Below, piece after piece: positions 1 through 8,675 of a DNA stretch of 64,000 bases (within the stretch, counting starts at the first letter, position 1; each line of letters starts with the position of its first letter). This DNA is from Phycisphaerales bacterium (GTDB taxonomy: Bacteria; Planctomycetota; Phycisphaerae; UBA1845; Fen-1342): the NCBI GenBank assembly GCA_016716475.1, contig JADJWG010000001.1:1302001-1366000 (forward strand). Direction: 5' to 3'. The notes beneath the pieces are model-generated. The model had not been told where the DNA came from, did no database searches, and saw only the letters and a program-made list of their open reading frames with translations. The position numbers and the translations under genes are program-made.

Positions 1-503
1 CGCCGCCGCAGGGCCTGGCTGCGAGCCACCGCCAATTCCGCCAGCGGGTCTTGGGGGTGCTCCTCGAGCCACCGCTGCGCCACCGTCTCCAGTTCGTTCG
101 TATTCCCTCCAGCTTCATAGAGCAGCAGTAACCGACGGAACATTTCCGCGTCGCTCGACTCGTGCCGCCAGACCTGCCGGTAGGCCGTGGTCGCCTGGCC
201 GAGCGCCCGCGTCGTCATCGGTCGCACCTTGAGACACGCCTCGGCGAAAAGACGCAGCGCATCACGATCGTCCGGTTTCATCGCCAGGTAGCGCCCCAGT
301 GCCACCGCGGCCGCTTCCCACTTGGCCGCCTTGTAAGCCGCCGTCCCCTCATTCAGCATCCGCTGGGCATACTGGCTCCGGCGGATCTCCCGCGTGACGA
401 ACGCACCTACCACCAGCAGCGCGGCCACGCCGGCCACGATAATCAGCAGTTTGACGTTGAGTGCCCCGGTTGCCCGGAAGGACCGGAATGAATTGCGTCG
501 CAT
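1..503 (-). CDS. Membrane-anchored TPR-type protein, C-terminus beyond the left edge
   Basis: An open minus-strand frame runs off the left edge, so only the first 167 or so residues are visible. The ATG at 503 is preceded by GGTGGAG at good spacing. Residues about 17-35 form one hydrophobic segment (VKLLIIVAGVAALLVVG) after a basic start, so the protein is probably an inner-membrane protein with the rest outside the cytoplasm. What follows is helical, with TPR-like spacing: an Ala/Tyr helix pair around 50-75 (AAYKAAKWEAAAVALGRYL) and more repeats at 100-160. No enzyme motif is visible. It is probably a scaffold in a protein complex, but the partner cannot be read from the sequence. Confidence 0.6.
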   Translation of the reverse strand, partial: MRRNSFRSFRATGALNVKLLIIVAGVAALLVVGAFVTREIRRSQYAQRMLNEGTAAYKAAKWEAAAVALGRYLAMKPDDRDALRLFAEACLKVRPMTTRALGQATTAYRQVWRHESSDAEMFRRLLLLYEAGGNTNELETVAQRWLEEHPQDPLAELAVARSQALRR

Positions 504-663
504 CGATGTCTCCACCCGCTGACCAAGATCACGCCGCGGCTCACGCAGCGGTGCCCGTATCTTGTCCCATACGCGACGGCCGGACGCGGGTTCGCCATAG
601 GACCGAATAACCGCCGCATGATAGCACGCCCCCGCACCGGCCGCACCACGCCGGCACCAACGC

Positions 664-701
664 AAAAGGGCCGCCGAACCCTTGGGGTTCGACGGCCCTT
701 T
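664..701 (-). terminator. Rho-independent terminator of the PEP-CTERM-like gene at 757-1524
   Basis: A 16-bp stem (665-680 against 686-701, one mismatch) with a 5-nt loop is followed on the minus strand by TTTTG. It lies about 55 bases after the stop codon of the gene upstream. Confidence 0.75.
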
Positions 702-756
702 CATGTGATCTGTCCTGCTAGCCGCGTGTGGCCAACGAGGAGTCCAAACTGGAGAG

Positions 757-1524
757 TTACGCCATCCGACGCTTGAGGATCGCGCTCGCACCGAGGCCCA
801 TCAGACCCAGCAACATCGCACCCGGCACCGGTACGGTGATCAGGTGGCTCTGGACATCCTGAGCGTACCAGCGCTGCTGATCAGCATCCCACGTGAAGCC
901 CGTCCACAGGTTCAGGGCATACGTGTGGTTGGCATCGGCCAGGTTCGCCGCGGGCGTCGCCAGCGGGAGCCCGAGGGCCTGCAAGGCCGCCTTCACGACG
1001 TTGTTGTTCGAACCGCTGGCTTCCTGCTCCGCCCACCAGATGGCCTGGCTGATCTGGGCGTTGGTCGGCGCCGCATAGCTGTAGACCGCCATGGATGCGG
1101 CCAGCGTGCCGGCCTTCCACTGGTCGTAGATCCACTCCGACACGACCGAGGGGGCATCGCCGAAGGTGCCAACCGGGCCACCACCCGAATAGCTCTTGCG
1201 ATCCACGCTCGCCCAATAATCACTGTTCGGTGTGAAGTTGATCTGGCTCTCGATGCACCAGGTTCCGAACAGGTTCGTGTTGATCGGACCCGGGTGGTGC
1301 GGCAATTGTCCCACCGGACCGCCACCACGGTTCTGAACCATGAACGGCCCGCCCGAAGCGCCGCCCGGAGTCGTCAGCAGCCGCACTTTCGTCGGAGCGT
1401 ACAACTGGACTTCGTTGTTGTTCGCATCCTTGTACCAGAAAACACCGCCGGTGAACGCCGCCATGGCCGGGGATGCCAGCATCAGCCCGGCCAGAACGAC
1501 GCCCCAAGTCTTCAATGCCTTCAT
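757..1524 (-). CDS. Exported protein with PEP-CTERM-like sorting tail (paralogue 1)
   Basis: 255 aa. The start at 1524 is chosen because GGAGGCGG precedes it and it gives a clean signal peptide (MKALKTWGVVLAGLMLASP, cleavage near AMA-AF). The C-terminus has the tripartite sorting form: a VPVPG motif, a hydrophobic helix, and KRRMA at the end. PEP-CTERM tails direct exported proteins to an exosortase. The middle holds a TWCIESQINFTPN segment, a Tyr/Ser-rich stretch and a SQAIWWAEQEASG block. All are shared with the gene at 2141-2872, so the two are tandem paralogues. The Cys-Ile-Glu segment recalls the 'FC.E' start of many PEP-CTERM proteins, but I cannot assign a function. It is probably a surface or extracellular-matrix protein. 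Confidence 0.8.
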   Translation of the reverse strand: MKALKTWGVVLAGLMLASPAMAAFTGGVFWYKDANNNEVQLYAPTKVRLLTTPGGASGGPFMVQNRGGGPVGQLPHHPGPINTNLFGTWCIESQINFTPNSDYWASVDRKSYSGGGPVGTFGDAPSVVSEWIYDQWKAGTLAASMAVYSYAAPTNAQISQAIWWAEQEASGSNNNVVKAALQALGLPLATPAANLADANHTYALNLWTGFTWDADQQRWYAQDVQSHLITVPVPGAMLLGLMGLGASAILKRRMA

Positions 1525-2063
1525 TTCCGCCTCCTCAACGTATGGGTTATGGCGCTTCATTCCCACAGGAATCACCACCACGTGCGCTGCTTCTTCCGAA
1601 AACGCACGCAAGAGACCGTGCTCTTTGTGGTAATGTTCGGAGCCCTCGCTCCCTACCGATGCCCACATTCTACCGACCTGCGGTTCGGAAGTCCAGCCCC
1701 ACAAAGATACTTACGGAAATGCTAGCGATTGACCGGTAATGTGTCTCGCGGCGCATCCAGAGTAGCACGCACTCTCCGTTATAAGACGACACCACCGCAG
1801 AATTCTTCACCGAAGAGGTAGATTTCTCTGTCTCCTGACTGCACTTTGGAACACCCGAATACCACATTCAAGACTCCTGGACCTTCTTTGCGAGCACACA
1901 GAGCGAACCCCGTACCTCCCCTCTCTTGCGGGAGAAGCTCGGGAAGAAGGAATCTGCCGATAATCGTGCTTCTGACTGCTCTCCAAAGCGGAATAGGAGT
2001 CTGGGGTAATTTCACGTCACGAGTCGGGTATGGAGCGTGCTGCAACTTCTGGTGAACCCAATA
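1525..2063. other. AT-richer intergenic stretch between the two PEP-CTERM-like paralogues
   Basis: No convincing gene is seen. Base composition is clearly more AT-rich than the flanking genes, especially 1740-2060. It must hold the minus-strand promoter of the gene at 757-1524. I could not pick a convincing -35/-10 pair. Confidence 0.5.
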
Positions 2064-2104
2064 AAGAACCCGCCGGGAACTGCCATTCGCAGTTCTCGGC
2101 GGGT
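2064..2104 (-). terminator. Rho-independent terminator of the PEP-CTERM-like gene at 2141-2872
   Basis: A stem of about 16 bp (2068-2083 with 2089-2104, one mismatch) has a 5-nt loop. On the minus strand TTCTTTATT follows. It starts 37 bases after the stop codon of the gene above it. Confidence 0.75.
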
Positions 2105-2140
2105 CCATCTACTCAAGGTCCGAATAGATTGAGCGGGTGC

Positions 2141-2872
2141 TTAGATCCGCGTCCGACGCATCACCAGACCCAGCCCGGCCACACCCAGCAGCAGCGCCGC
2201 CGGCACCGGAACGGTAATCAGGTGCGACTGCACATCATTCGCGTACCATACGCCATTGACCTGCTGGAAACCTGTCCAGAGGTTCAGCGCCCAGGTGTGC
2301 GACGCCAGCGCCAGCGGCCCAGGGGCCGGGACGTTGTAGCCAAGCGCCAAGAGGGCAGCATCGGCAACAGCATTCTTCTGACCCGTCGCTTCGCCTTCCG
2401 CCCACCAGATGGCCCGGCTGATCTGGTTATTCGTATAAGCATTCAGATTGCCGGCATTCCACTGGTCGTAAATCCACTCGGTCACGTCCGAGATCGGATC
2501 ACCAGCTACACCGGCGACACCGCCCGAATAAGCGCGCTTGTCAACGCTGATCCAGTAGGCCACGTTCGGCGTGAAGTTGATCTGGCTTTCGATGCACCAC
2601 GTCCGGAAAAGAAAATCACCGATCGAACCGGGATAGAACGGCACCTGGCCGTCACCATTCCCCACCAGCTCTACGTTGAACGGACCGCCAGATGCCCCGC
2701 CGCCGATCGTCTGCAGCTTCACTTGCGTGTGGGCGTACAAATCGACAGCCGGGCTGCTGCCTGCACCACCCGGCGCCCAGCGGAACGCACCTCCGGTAAA
2801 CGAAGCCCAAGCCGGCGCCGCGGCCGCGACTGCAAACAGCACACTCCATGCAACCAGTTTTCTCATTGCCAT
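2141..2872 (-). CDS. Exported protein with PEP-CTERM-like sorting tail (paralogue 2)
   Basis: 243 aa from the ATG at 2872 (MAMRKLVAWS), with GGGAGG four bases upstream; the second ATG at 2866 is also possible. A signal peptide ends near PAWA-SF. The tail is VPVPA, a hydrophobic helix, and a MRRTR end. The central region matches paralogue 1 in the TWCIESQINFTPN block, the SVDKRAYSGG block and the SRAIWWAEGEATG block, so the pair arose by tandem duplication. Each copy has its own terminator, so they are separate transcription units. The function is unknown; a cell-surface role is inferred from the sorting tail only. Confidence 0.8.
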   Translation of the reverse strand: MAMRKLVAWSVLFAVAAAAPAWASFTGGAFRWAPGGAGSSPAVDLYAHTQVKLQTIGGGASGGPFNVELVGNGDGQVPFYPGSIGDFLFRTWCIESQINFTPNVAYWISVDKRAYSGGVAGVAGDPISDVTEWIYDQWNAGNLNAYTNNQISRAIWWAEGEATGQKNAVADAALLALGYNVPAPGPLALASHTWALNLWTGFQQVNGVWYANDVQSHLITVPVPAALLLGVAGLGLVMRRTRI

Positions 2873-3554
2873 CTCACCTCCCGTGGCCCTCGCAGGGGCG
2901 ACTCTTCGTCCCGCGCCACGCTCCTTCGACCCATTCTCTCGGAAACCGTCGCTTCCCGTGCCCTTCGCATTCAGGACCGCTTGTTGCACAGAAACCGTTC
3001 CTGCATCCCTAGCTGGAACCAACCAGGAATTCAGTACGTCTCAACAAGTTTCGAATCGGAAGCGGCCGCGAACACCGCAGCAATCCATCTAGTATAGGAC
3101 GCGTGAGGGCTGTTCCGCTAGTGAAATTTTGTTGCCTGCCCGGTAATTTTCTGTTGCACCGTGCTCACATCAATCCGGACCTGCTCTAAATTCAGATCTA
3201 TACGAGGTTTGCATCTACTCTATCCGGGAATCTGATAGCGATCTTCCATTACCAGACGAAATCAAAGCTCGTCTCAGATTTCCCATTTTACCTAAAACCT
3301 ATAAAAGTATGCTTTTGGTTGACCCGCTGGGATGTGGCGCCGATCGTTTGAATTCACCCGCGAGAGATAACACGCTCCTCATGTCCGATCATGTGCCGGT
3401 GACGATGACCGCCCCGTACCAGTTACATGCAGAGCGGCTGGCTCATCCCCCGACGAAACCGCGGAGGGGGCGCAATTCCCCCCCGAACGAACGGCCACCG
3501 GCCGTGCTCCTGGGATCATGCGCCCCCCGGCGTGTTTGGCCGTGCGCCTCTACT
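2873..3554. other. Long intergenic region, AT-rich in 3100-3330
   Basis: I see no gene with credible codon use. The open frames crossing 3309-3851 are antisense to the peroxiredoxin gene. The stretch must contain the promoter of the minus-strand gene at 2141-2872 and the 3' region of the peroxiredoxin gene. A short GGCC/GGCC inverted repeat near 3490-3505 is too weak to call a terminator. Confidence 0.4.
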
Positions 3555-4172
3555 TCACTTCTTGCCGACTGCTGCGAAGTAGCTCTTCGAGCCCTCGGGA
3601 TCGGCCTTCATGGCCTTGTCGCCCGGCTTCCAGTTCGCCGGGCAGACCTCGCCATGCGTCTCGAAGTGTGTCAGCGCATCGACCATGCGCAGGGCCTCGT
3701 CCACGCTGCGCCCGAGTGGCAGATCGTTGATAAGCAGGTGACGAACCAGACCGTTCTTGTCGATCAGGAACAGGCCGCGGAACGCCACACCCGCCTCCTC
3801 GCAGAGAACGCCGTACTTGCGGCTGATGTCGTGTGTGAGGTCGGCGAGTAGCGGGAAGGCCACCTTGCCAAGGCCCCCTTCATTACGGGGCTGCTTCGTC
3901 CAGGCGAGGTGCGTGAACTGGCTGTCGATCGAGACGCCGAGCAGTTGCGTGTTGCGCTCGGCGAACTTCGCGGCCGAATCGCTAAAGGCCACGATCTCGG
4001 TCGGACAGACGAACGTGAAATCGAGCGGCCAGAAGAACAGAACCACGTTCTTGCCGCGGTAATCCGTGAGTTTGATTTCCTTGAACTGTCCATCGACGAC
4101 GGCGGTGGCCTTGAAATCCGGGGCCGGCTTACCGATACAGGCAGTGGGGGTCGTCGCGGTGGGAATGCTCAT
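3555..4172 (-). CDS. 2-Cys peroxiredoxin (AhpC/Prx1 type)
   Basis: 205 aa; the start at 4172 has AGGAGC six bases upstream. It is a thiol peroxidase that reduces hydrogen peroxide and organic peroxides in the cytoplasm. The peroxidatic cysteine is Cys56 in DFTFVCPTE, and the resolving cysteine is Cys177 in GEVCPANW, which places it in the typical 2-Cys class. The Prx fold is complete (thioredoxin-like core, KYGVL near 125, a C-terminal tail ending GKK). It stands alone here, with no AhpF or thioredoxin gene next to it, so the reductant is not evident. Confidence 0.93.
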   Translation of the reverse strand: MSIPTATTPTACIGKPAPDFKATAVVDGQFKEIKLTDYRGKNVVLFFWPLDFTFVCPTEIVAFSDSAAKFAERNTQLLGVSIDSQFTHLAWTKQPRNEGGLGKVAFPLLADLTHDISRKYGVLCEEAGVAFRGLFLIDKNGLVRHLLINDLPLGRSVDEALRMVDALTHFETHGEVCPANWKPGDKAMKADPEGSKSYFAAVGKK

Positions 4173-4409
4173 CGGTTGCTCCTGTGCATATGGGGCTGAA
4201 TGTGAACCAGTTTTGCGTGTGAACCCGAGACGTGCCGCCGGAACAAGTTGGCGCCCCAGGCACCGGTGTTCCGCGGCCCCACAACCGGAGAAACCGCTCG
4301 ACTGAGCGGACCTGCGGGCGTGGCTTGGCACGTATGTGGCGATTGTATACCGGGGCTTCGCACTCGAACAGGTTGCCACACCCTGCGGGACCGTAACCGG
4401 TCCAAGGAT

Positions 4410-5411
4410 TCACGCCCCCGTATCAAGGTGCCCCGCGACGGCCGTAAGGACCGTTGCCCGAGCAGCTTCCAGCGACCCAGTCAGTCGCACACCGGCCGCG
4501 CGGGCATGCCCGCCGCCTCCGAATTCCGCCGCGACAGTGGCGACATTCACCACGTTCCGGCTACGCAGGTTGACACGTACCACGCCTTCGGGCTCTTCAG
4601 TGAGAAGCACATATACTTCGACACCACCGAGTCGGCCTGCTTCATTCACGATGTCCTCAGTCATGGTGCGGTCGGCCCCGGTCGCTTCGAAATCGCTGTC
4701 GCGGAGGGTCATCACCGCCACACGGCCGCCGAGCTCAAGCGACAGCCCGGCCAGCACGCGGCTGACCAGTCGCAGTCGGGCAAGGGGCTCCTGTTCGAAG
4801 ATGCGTCCAAAGAGTCGATTTGGCTCGGCGCCGGCCGCGACGAGTTCGGCCGTAACTCCCAGTAAACGGGCGTCCGTGTTGGAGAAACGAAACCAGCCGC
4901 AATCGGTGGCGATGCCGGTGAAAAGGGCTTCGGCGAGGGGAATGGTCAGCGGGATGTCGGCAGCACGAACCCACTCGGCAACGAGCAAACTCGCGGCACC
5001 GGCCGTCGGATCGATAAGCCGCAGGTCGTCCGGACGCTGCCCGTAGCCGTCACCCGTGACATGATGGTCGATCACCAGGAGCGGCGGGGCGGATTCGAGA
5101 AACGCCGCCGCGGGTTCGAGCTGGGCGCGGGCGCAGGTGTCGAGGATCACAACAGCATCGCAGCCAGCGGGCGGCCCGGCCTGGGGGTGCCACTGATCCC
5201 ACGAAACCACGTCGGCCCAGAGACCGTAGCGGGCGGGCAAGGGCTCGAACAACGTTGGCCGGGGGGCAAGTCCGAGTGTGCGGGACGCGAGTGCCAGACC
5301 AACCATGGCTCCAAGCGCGTCGCCGTCGGGCCGACGGTGCGTCAGGAGGAGGGGTTGGCGCCGTGACGCAAGCCAGTCCCGAGCATTACGATAGGATTCC
5401 TGGGGGATCAT
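4410..5411 (-). CDS. nrnA: DHH/DHHA1 phosphoesterase, NrnA-like oligoribonuclease / pAp phosphatase
   Basis: 333 aa from the ATG at 5411 (MIPQESY). An upstream in-frame ATG at 5462 would overlap the start of the divergent gene and is less likely. The N-terminal DHH domain has the HRRPDGDALGA metal-binding motif (25-35), a D-T-C site near 101 and the DHH triplet at 115-117. The C-terminal DHHA1 domain ends with the glycine-rich GGGGHARAAG substrate loop (near 298-307). Proteins of this family hydrolyse nanoRNAs of two to five nucleotides and 3'-phosphoadenosine-5'-phosphate, using Mn2+. Length and domain order fit NrnA well. It is transcribed divergently from the DUF89 gene. Confidence 0.88.
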   Translation of the reverse strand: MIPQESYRNARDWLASRRQPLLLTHRRPDGDALGAMVGLALASRTLGLAPRPTLFEPLPARYGLWADVVSWDQWHPQAGPPAGCDAVVILDTCARAQLEPAAAFLESAPPLLVIDHHVTGDGYGQRPDDLRLIDPTAGAASLLVAEWVRAADIPLTIPLAEALFTGIATDCGWFRFSNTDARLLGVTAELVAAGAEPNRLFGRIFEQEPLARLRLVSRVLAGLSLELGGRVAVMTLRDSDFEATGADRTMTEDIVNEAGRLGGVEVYVLLTEEPEGVVRVNLRSRNVVNVATVAAEFGGGGHARAAGVRLTGSLEAARATVLTAVAGHLDTGA

Positions 5412-5460
5412 CAGGCGGGCATTGTAGCCCCACGGCTCCCCGCGACCACCCCGAGGCGTC

Positions 5461-6513
5461 ATGGCTATACTCGCGCAACTCGATCCGAGCCGCCCCTATC
5501 GCGCCTGCGACTGGAATCTGCGTGACGATGTCGCCGGGCGGACCCTCTGGTGCCAGCATTTTCGCTGGCATTTTCACGAAGTGCTCCGACCGCTGATACG
5601 GACCGAGTACCCCGCGCTGGCGGTGGAGTCGCTCGTGGCGCTGACACGGGCGTACGACGACCTCTTTGAACAGATCGAACAGGCGTCCGAACGCTTTCCA
5701 CAGATTGACATCCTGATGATGGACGAGGTGCGGCACGCGCTGCTGGCATCGCACGGGTGCCCGGACCCGTTCCGCAGCGTGAAGGGGCATGAGACCGCGG
5801 CTGCACTGGCGGAATTCCCCGCCTGGTTGGCGAAGGTCGACGCGGCGCCGGAAAACGAGGCGCGCCTGTGGCTGGCCGAGGGCGTATTGGCGGGGAACAT
5901 GTTCGACCTGGGCGCAGCGGCAACCATTGCGAAACATGCGGCCGGACACGCAGGTTTCCATACGGCGTTGGAGGCACTACCACCACGGCCATGGTTCGTG
6001 GATGACCTGAACGCGTTCTGGAAATACTGGGAACAGGGCGGGGCGCAGCACGTGTTATGGTTTGTAGATAACGCGGGAAGCGACATCGTGCTCGGGGTAC
6101 TGCCGATGGTGCGCTGGCTGATACAGCGCGGTGCCCAGGTGACACTGGCCGCCAACAGCGAACCGGCGCTCAACGATGTGCTCGCGGCGGAACTGGTGGA
6201 ATTGCTTGAGCAGGTGCATGCCCGAGACGCCGAACTGGGCACGGCGGTCGCGAACGGGCGGCTAACGGTGCGGGCCTCGGGCAACGCCGCACCGCTGATC
6301 GATCTGGCGCGGCTGGATGCGGATTTCGTCACGGCAGTCGCAGCCGCCGATCTGGTATGGCTGCACGGCATGGGCCGCGCAGTGGAGAGCAATCGGTTGG
6401 CCCGGTTTCGCGTGCCCGCCGTGTGGACCGCGATGATCAAGGATGAAAGCGTCGCGGATTACTGCGGTGCCAATCTGTTTGATTGCGTCTTTCGCTTCGT
6501 GCGGCCGCTGTAA
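5461..6513 (+). CDS. DUF89 / ARMT1-like damage-control phosphatase
   Basis: 350 aa. The diagnostic motif is FVDNAGSD at 201-208, followed by a Rossmann-like strand and AANSEPALNDV near 231-241. These are the metal-binding Asp/Asn residues of the DUF89 family. Members are metal-dependent phosphatases thought to clear damaged phosphometabolites (phosphopantetheine derivatives, fructose-1-phosphate or fructose-6-phosphate). The N-terminal helical half (1-190) and C-terminal half match the family architecture and size. The substrate cannot be told from sequence. The ATG at 5461 lies 49 bases from the divergent NrnA-like start. Confidence 0.8.
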   Translation: MAILAQLDPSRPYRACDWNLRDDVAGRTLWCQHFRWHFHEVLRPLIRTEYPALAVESLVALTRAYDDLFEQIEQASERFPQIDILMMDEVRHALLASHGCPDPFRSVKGHETAAALAEFPAWLAKVDAAPENEARLWLAEGVLAGNMFDLGAAATIAKHAAGHAGFHTALEALPPRPWFVDDLNAFWKYWEQGGAQHVLWFVDNAGSDIVLGVLPMVRWLIQRGAQVTLAANSEPALNDVLAAELVELLEQVHARDAELGTAVANGRLTVRASGNAAPLIDLARLDADFVTAVAAADLVWLHGMGRAVESNRLARFRVPAVWTAMIKDESVADYCGANLFDCVFRFVRPL

Positions 6514-6583
6514 TCCGTGGAAGACCGGTTCACGGCTGGCCGGCCCCACTGATTACCAGGGACAAACCACTACCATCCGCGCA

Positions 6584-7291
6584 TCACTCCGGGGCGAACA
6601 GGGCCTGGAACACGGCGACGTCCGCAAGATCGACGGTGCCGTCGAAATCGAGATCACCGGCCGCGAAAACGAGCGGATTGCAGTCTGCCGATGGCCAGTC
6701 CTGCGCCGGACCGCCGAGGCAGGCGGCGAGTTGTACGCCGTCCCAGCCGGTTACGCGGCAGTCGCCATCGAGATCGAGCGGCGGCATGGGTAACGCGGAA
6801 GACACGAGTACGAGCGGACTCAGTTCCGCCCCCCAGAGCCCGACGACCTTGGATGCAGGTGTGTGCGGTCGAAATGCCAGTGCACTGCACGGGCCCTCGG
6901 TCGCAAGCGCTTCGAACCGCAGTACCGCGAGTAGATGCGAACCACACGCGGGCGGCTGGCCGGCCATGGCGTTGAGGCCGGCGGCGAGCGTAAGCGTGCC
7001 GTCCTGAGCAGCGATGGCCAGGAGCGGCTGGCCGAATGGCGACGGCGTGTAACGTCCGCGGACGAAAACAAGCTGCGCGCGGTGGTAGTATAGAAAGGCC
7101 TGGAATCCGGTCGCGCGGGCGGTGGGATCGTCACACGGCACGTGCAGCCAAAGCTCGTAGTAGATCGTGCCACCGGGCTCGACAGGGGGACCGACGCGCA
7201 CGAGTTCAAGTGACACCCCCGAGTTCACAGGCGAGATACAGAACAACATCGCGATCATCCCCCCGGTAACAGATCGACCCACCGTATTCAT
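6584..7291 (-). CDS. Exported protein with C-terminal dockerin-type EF-hand pair
   Basis: 235 aa; the start at 7291 is preceded by GGGAGG. The N-terminal signal (MNTVGRSVTGGMIAMLFCIS) marks export. Residues about 25-165 form a beta-rich domain with the look of a cohesin or carbohydrate-binding jelly roll (ELVRVG-PPVEPGGTIYYELWL, later LLAVLRFEALA). The C-terminus has two calcium-loop repeats with the dockerin spacing D-x-D-x-D-x6-D: DLDGDCRVTGWD and DLDFDGTVDLAD. Dockerins bind cohesins in cellulosomes, but in Planctomycetota similar repeats occur widely with unknown partners. The ligand is therefore open. Confidence 0.75.
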   Translation of the reverse strand: MNTVGRSVTGGMIAMLFCISPVNSGVSLELVRVGPPVEPGGTIYYELWLHVPCDDPTARATGFQAFLYYHRAQLVFVRGRYTPSPFGQPLLAIAAQDGTLTLAAGLNAMAGQPPACGSHLLAVLRFEALATEGPCSALAFRPHTPASKVVGLWGAELSPLVLVSSALPMPPLDLDGDCRVTGWDGVQLAACLGGPAQDWPSADCNPLVFAAGDLDFDGTVDLADVAVFQALFAPE

Positions 7292-7634
7292 CAGCGCCTC
7301 CCGAGGCACGGGGCATGACCACCCCGGCACAAGAGGCAGCGTATCGCGCGGGACGGCCTGTTCCAAGCGCCGTCGAAGCGTCCCAATCTCCAGTCCACGG
7401 CCTGTAGACCGGTCCAAGAACATCGAAACCGTACCGGGAATGCGGTACGTGCGGGGACCTAAGTTGTCACGACAGCCCCAGCAACCACGACTGAAACGGT
7501 TCGAATTCTCTTTTCCAGCATCCTGAGTGCGGTACAATCTCCGGCCGTGAAGCGCTCTTCGGGCCAGAAGCGCTGGTCGTGACATTCGGGCTCACCCTGT
7601 TCCGATCGACCGCGTGCATACAGGAGAATCCAGC
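7292..7634. other. Divergent regulatory region between the dockerin gene and cysK
   Basis: No gene is seen. A TACAAT hexamer at 7533-7538 about 100 bases before cysK could be a -10 element, but the -35 region (CTTTTC near 7510) is poor. No T-box or SAM riboswitch fold was recognised. Confidence 0.35.
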
Positions 7635-8579
7635 ATGGGCCATCTTTACGACAACTCCCTCCAGGCCGTGGGGCGAACCCCCCTCGTCCGCATCAACCGC
7701 ATCATCCCCGGTCCCGCGCGCGTCTACGCGAAGCTGGAGTTTTACAACCCGCTCAAAAGCGTGAAGGACCGCATTGGCGTCGCCATGATCGCAGACGGTC
7801 TCGCCCGGGGAAAGATCAAGCCGGACACCACCGTCATCGAGCCAACCTCTGGGAACACCGGCATCGGCCTCGCTTTCGTGTGTGCCACCCGTGGTCTGAA
7901 GCTCACACTTACCATGCCCGAAAGCATGAGCGTCGAACGCCGCAAGGTGCTGCGACAATTGGGCGCGGAACTCGTCCTCACCCCCGCGACCGAGGGCATG
8001 CGCGGCGCCATCAACAAGGCCACCGAGCTGGTCGAGAAAACCCCGAACGCGTTCATGCCGCAGCAATTTGAAAACCCCGCCAACGTCGAAGTTCACCGTA
8101 AAACCACCGCGGAGGAGATCTGGGGCGACACCGACGGGGCGGCTGACATTCTCATCGCGGGCGTAGGTACGGGCGGCACGATCACGGGTGTCGGCGAGGT
8201 CATCAAGGGTCGCAAGCCGGAATTCCGCTGCATCGCCGTGGAACCGACACACTCTCCGGTGATTACCCAGAAGCGGAACGGCGAGAACCTGCAGCCCGGG
8301 CCGCACAAGATCCAGGGCATCGGCGCGGGCTTTATCCCGGGCATTCTCAACCTCGACGTCATCGACGAGGTTGTGCAGGTCTCCAACGACGAGGCCTTCG
8401 CCTGGGCACGCCGGGCCGCGCGCGAAGAAGGTATCCTCTGCGGTATCAGCTCCGGGGCGGCACTGTGCGCTGCAAACCAGGTCGCCCAGCGCAGCGAGAA
8501 CACGGGCAAACTGATCGTCGTCGTGCTCGCTTCGGCGGGCGAGCGTTACCTGTCGACCGCACTGTTCGAAGAAAACTGA
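7635..8579 (+). CDS. cysK: Cysteine synthase A (O-acetylserine sulfhydrylase)
   Basis: 314 aa; the ATG at 7635 has AGGAGA seven bases upstream. It makes L-cysteine from O-acetylserine and sulfide with pyridoxal phosphate. The PLP lysine is Lys44 in NPLKSVKDRIG, and the substrate loop TSGNTG sits at 71-76. The phosphate-binding glycine loop is GVGTGGTITG near 180, and the serine of the C-terminal GISSGAA contacts the cofactor. Length and motifs are those of CysK; the CysM insertion is absent. The O-acetylserine supplier cysE lies 54 kb away in this window, so the pathway genes are not clustered. Confidence 0.95.
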   Translation: MGHLYDNSLQAVGRTPLVRINRIIPGPARVYAKLEFYNPLKSVKDRIGVAMIADGLARGKIKPDTTVIEPTSGNTGIGLAFVCATRGLKLTLTMPESMSVERRKVLRQLGAELVLTPATEGMRGAINKATELVEKTPNAFMPQQFENPANVEVHRKTTAEEIWGDTDGAADILIAGVGTGGTITGVGEVIKGRKPEFRCIAVEPTHSPVITQKRNGENLQPGPHKIQGIGAGFIPGILNLDVIDEVVQVSNDEAFAWARRAAREEGILCGISSGAALCAANQVAQRSENTGKLIVVVLASAGERYLSTALFEEN

Positions 8580-8609
8580 TCCCCCGCCGGGAACGAGCCG
8601 ACCTGGAGA

Positions 8610-8653
8610 AACGCGGTGCGCTCCACGGGTCAGACCCGGGATCGCACCGCGTT
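8610..8653. terminator. Bidirectional hairpin between cysK and the collagen-like gene
   Basis: An 11-bp perfect stem (AACGCGGTGCG at 8610-8620 against 8643-8653) encloses an inner GGGTC/GACCC-type stem. It sits between two convergent genes and can serve both. The T-runs on either side are short, so termination strength is uncertain. Confidence 0.55.
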
Positions 8654-8675
8654 GTAGGTTGAAGCTGGCAGTGTG

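Noticed and set aside
844..1725. Long plus-strand open frame antisense to the first PEP-CTERM-like gene
   Set aside because: The opposite strand has a signal peptide, a sorting tail, a strong ribosome-binding site and a terminator. The plus-strand frame is Arg/His-rich with no domain and is a GC-driven shadow.
3309..3851. 180-residue plus-strand frame overlapping the peroxiredoxin gene
   Set aside because: Most of it is antisense to a clear peroxiredoxin with both catalytic cysteines; the rest is AT-rich non-coding sequence.
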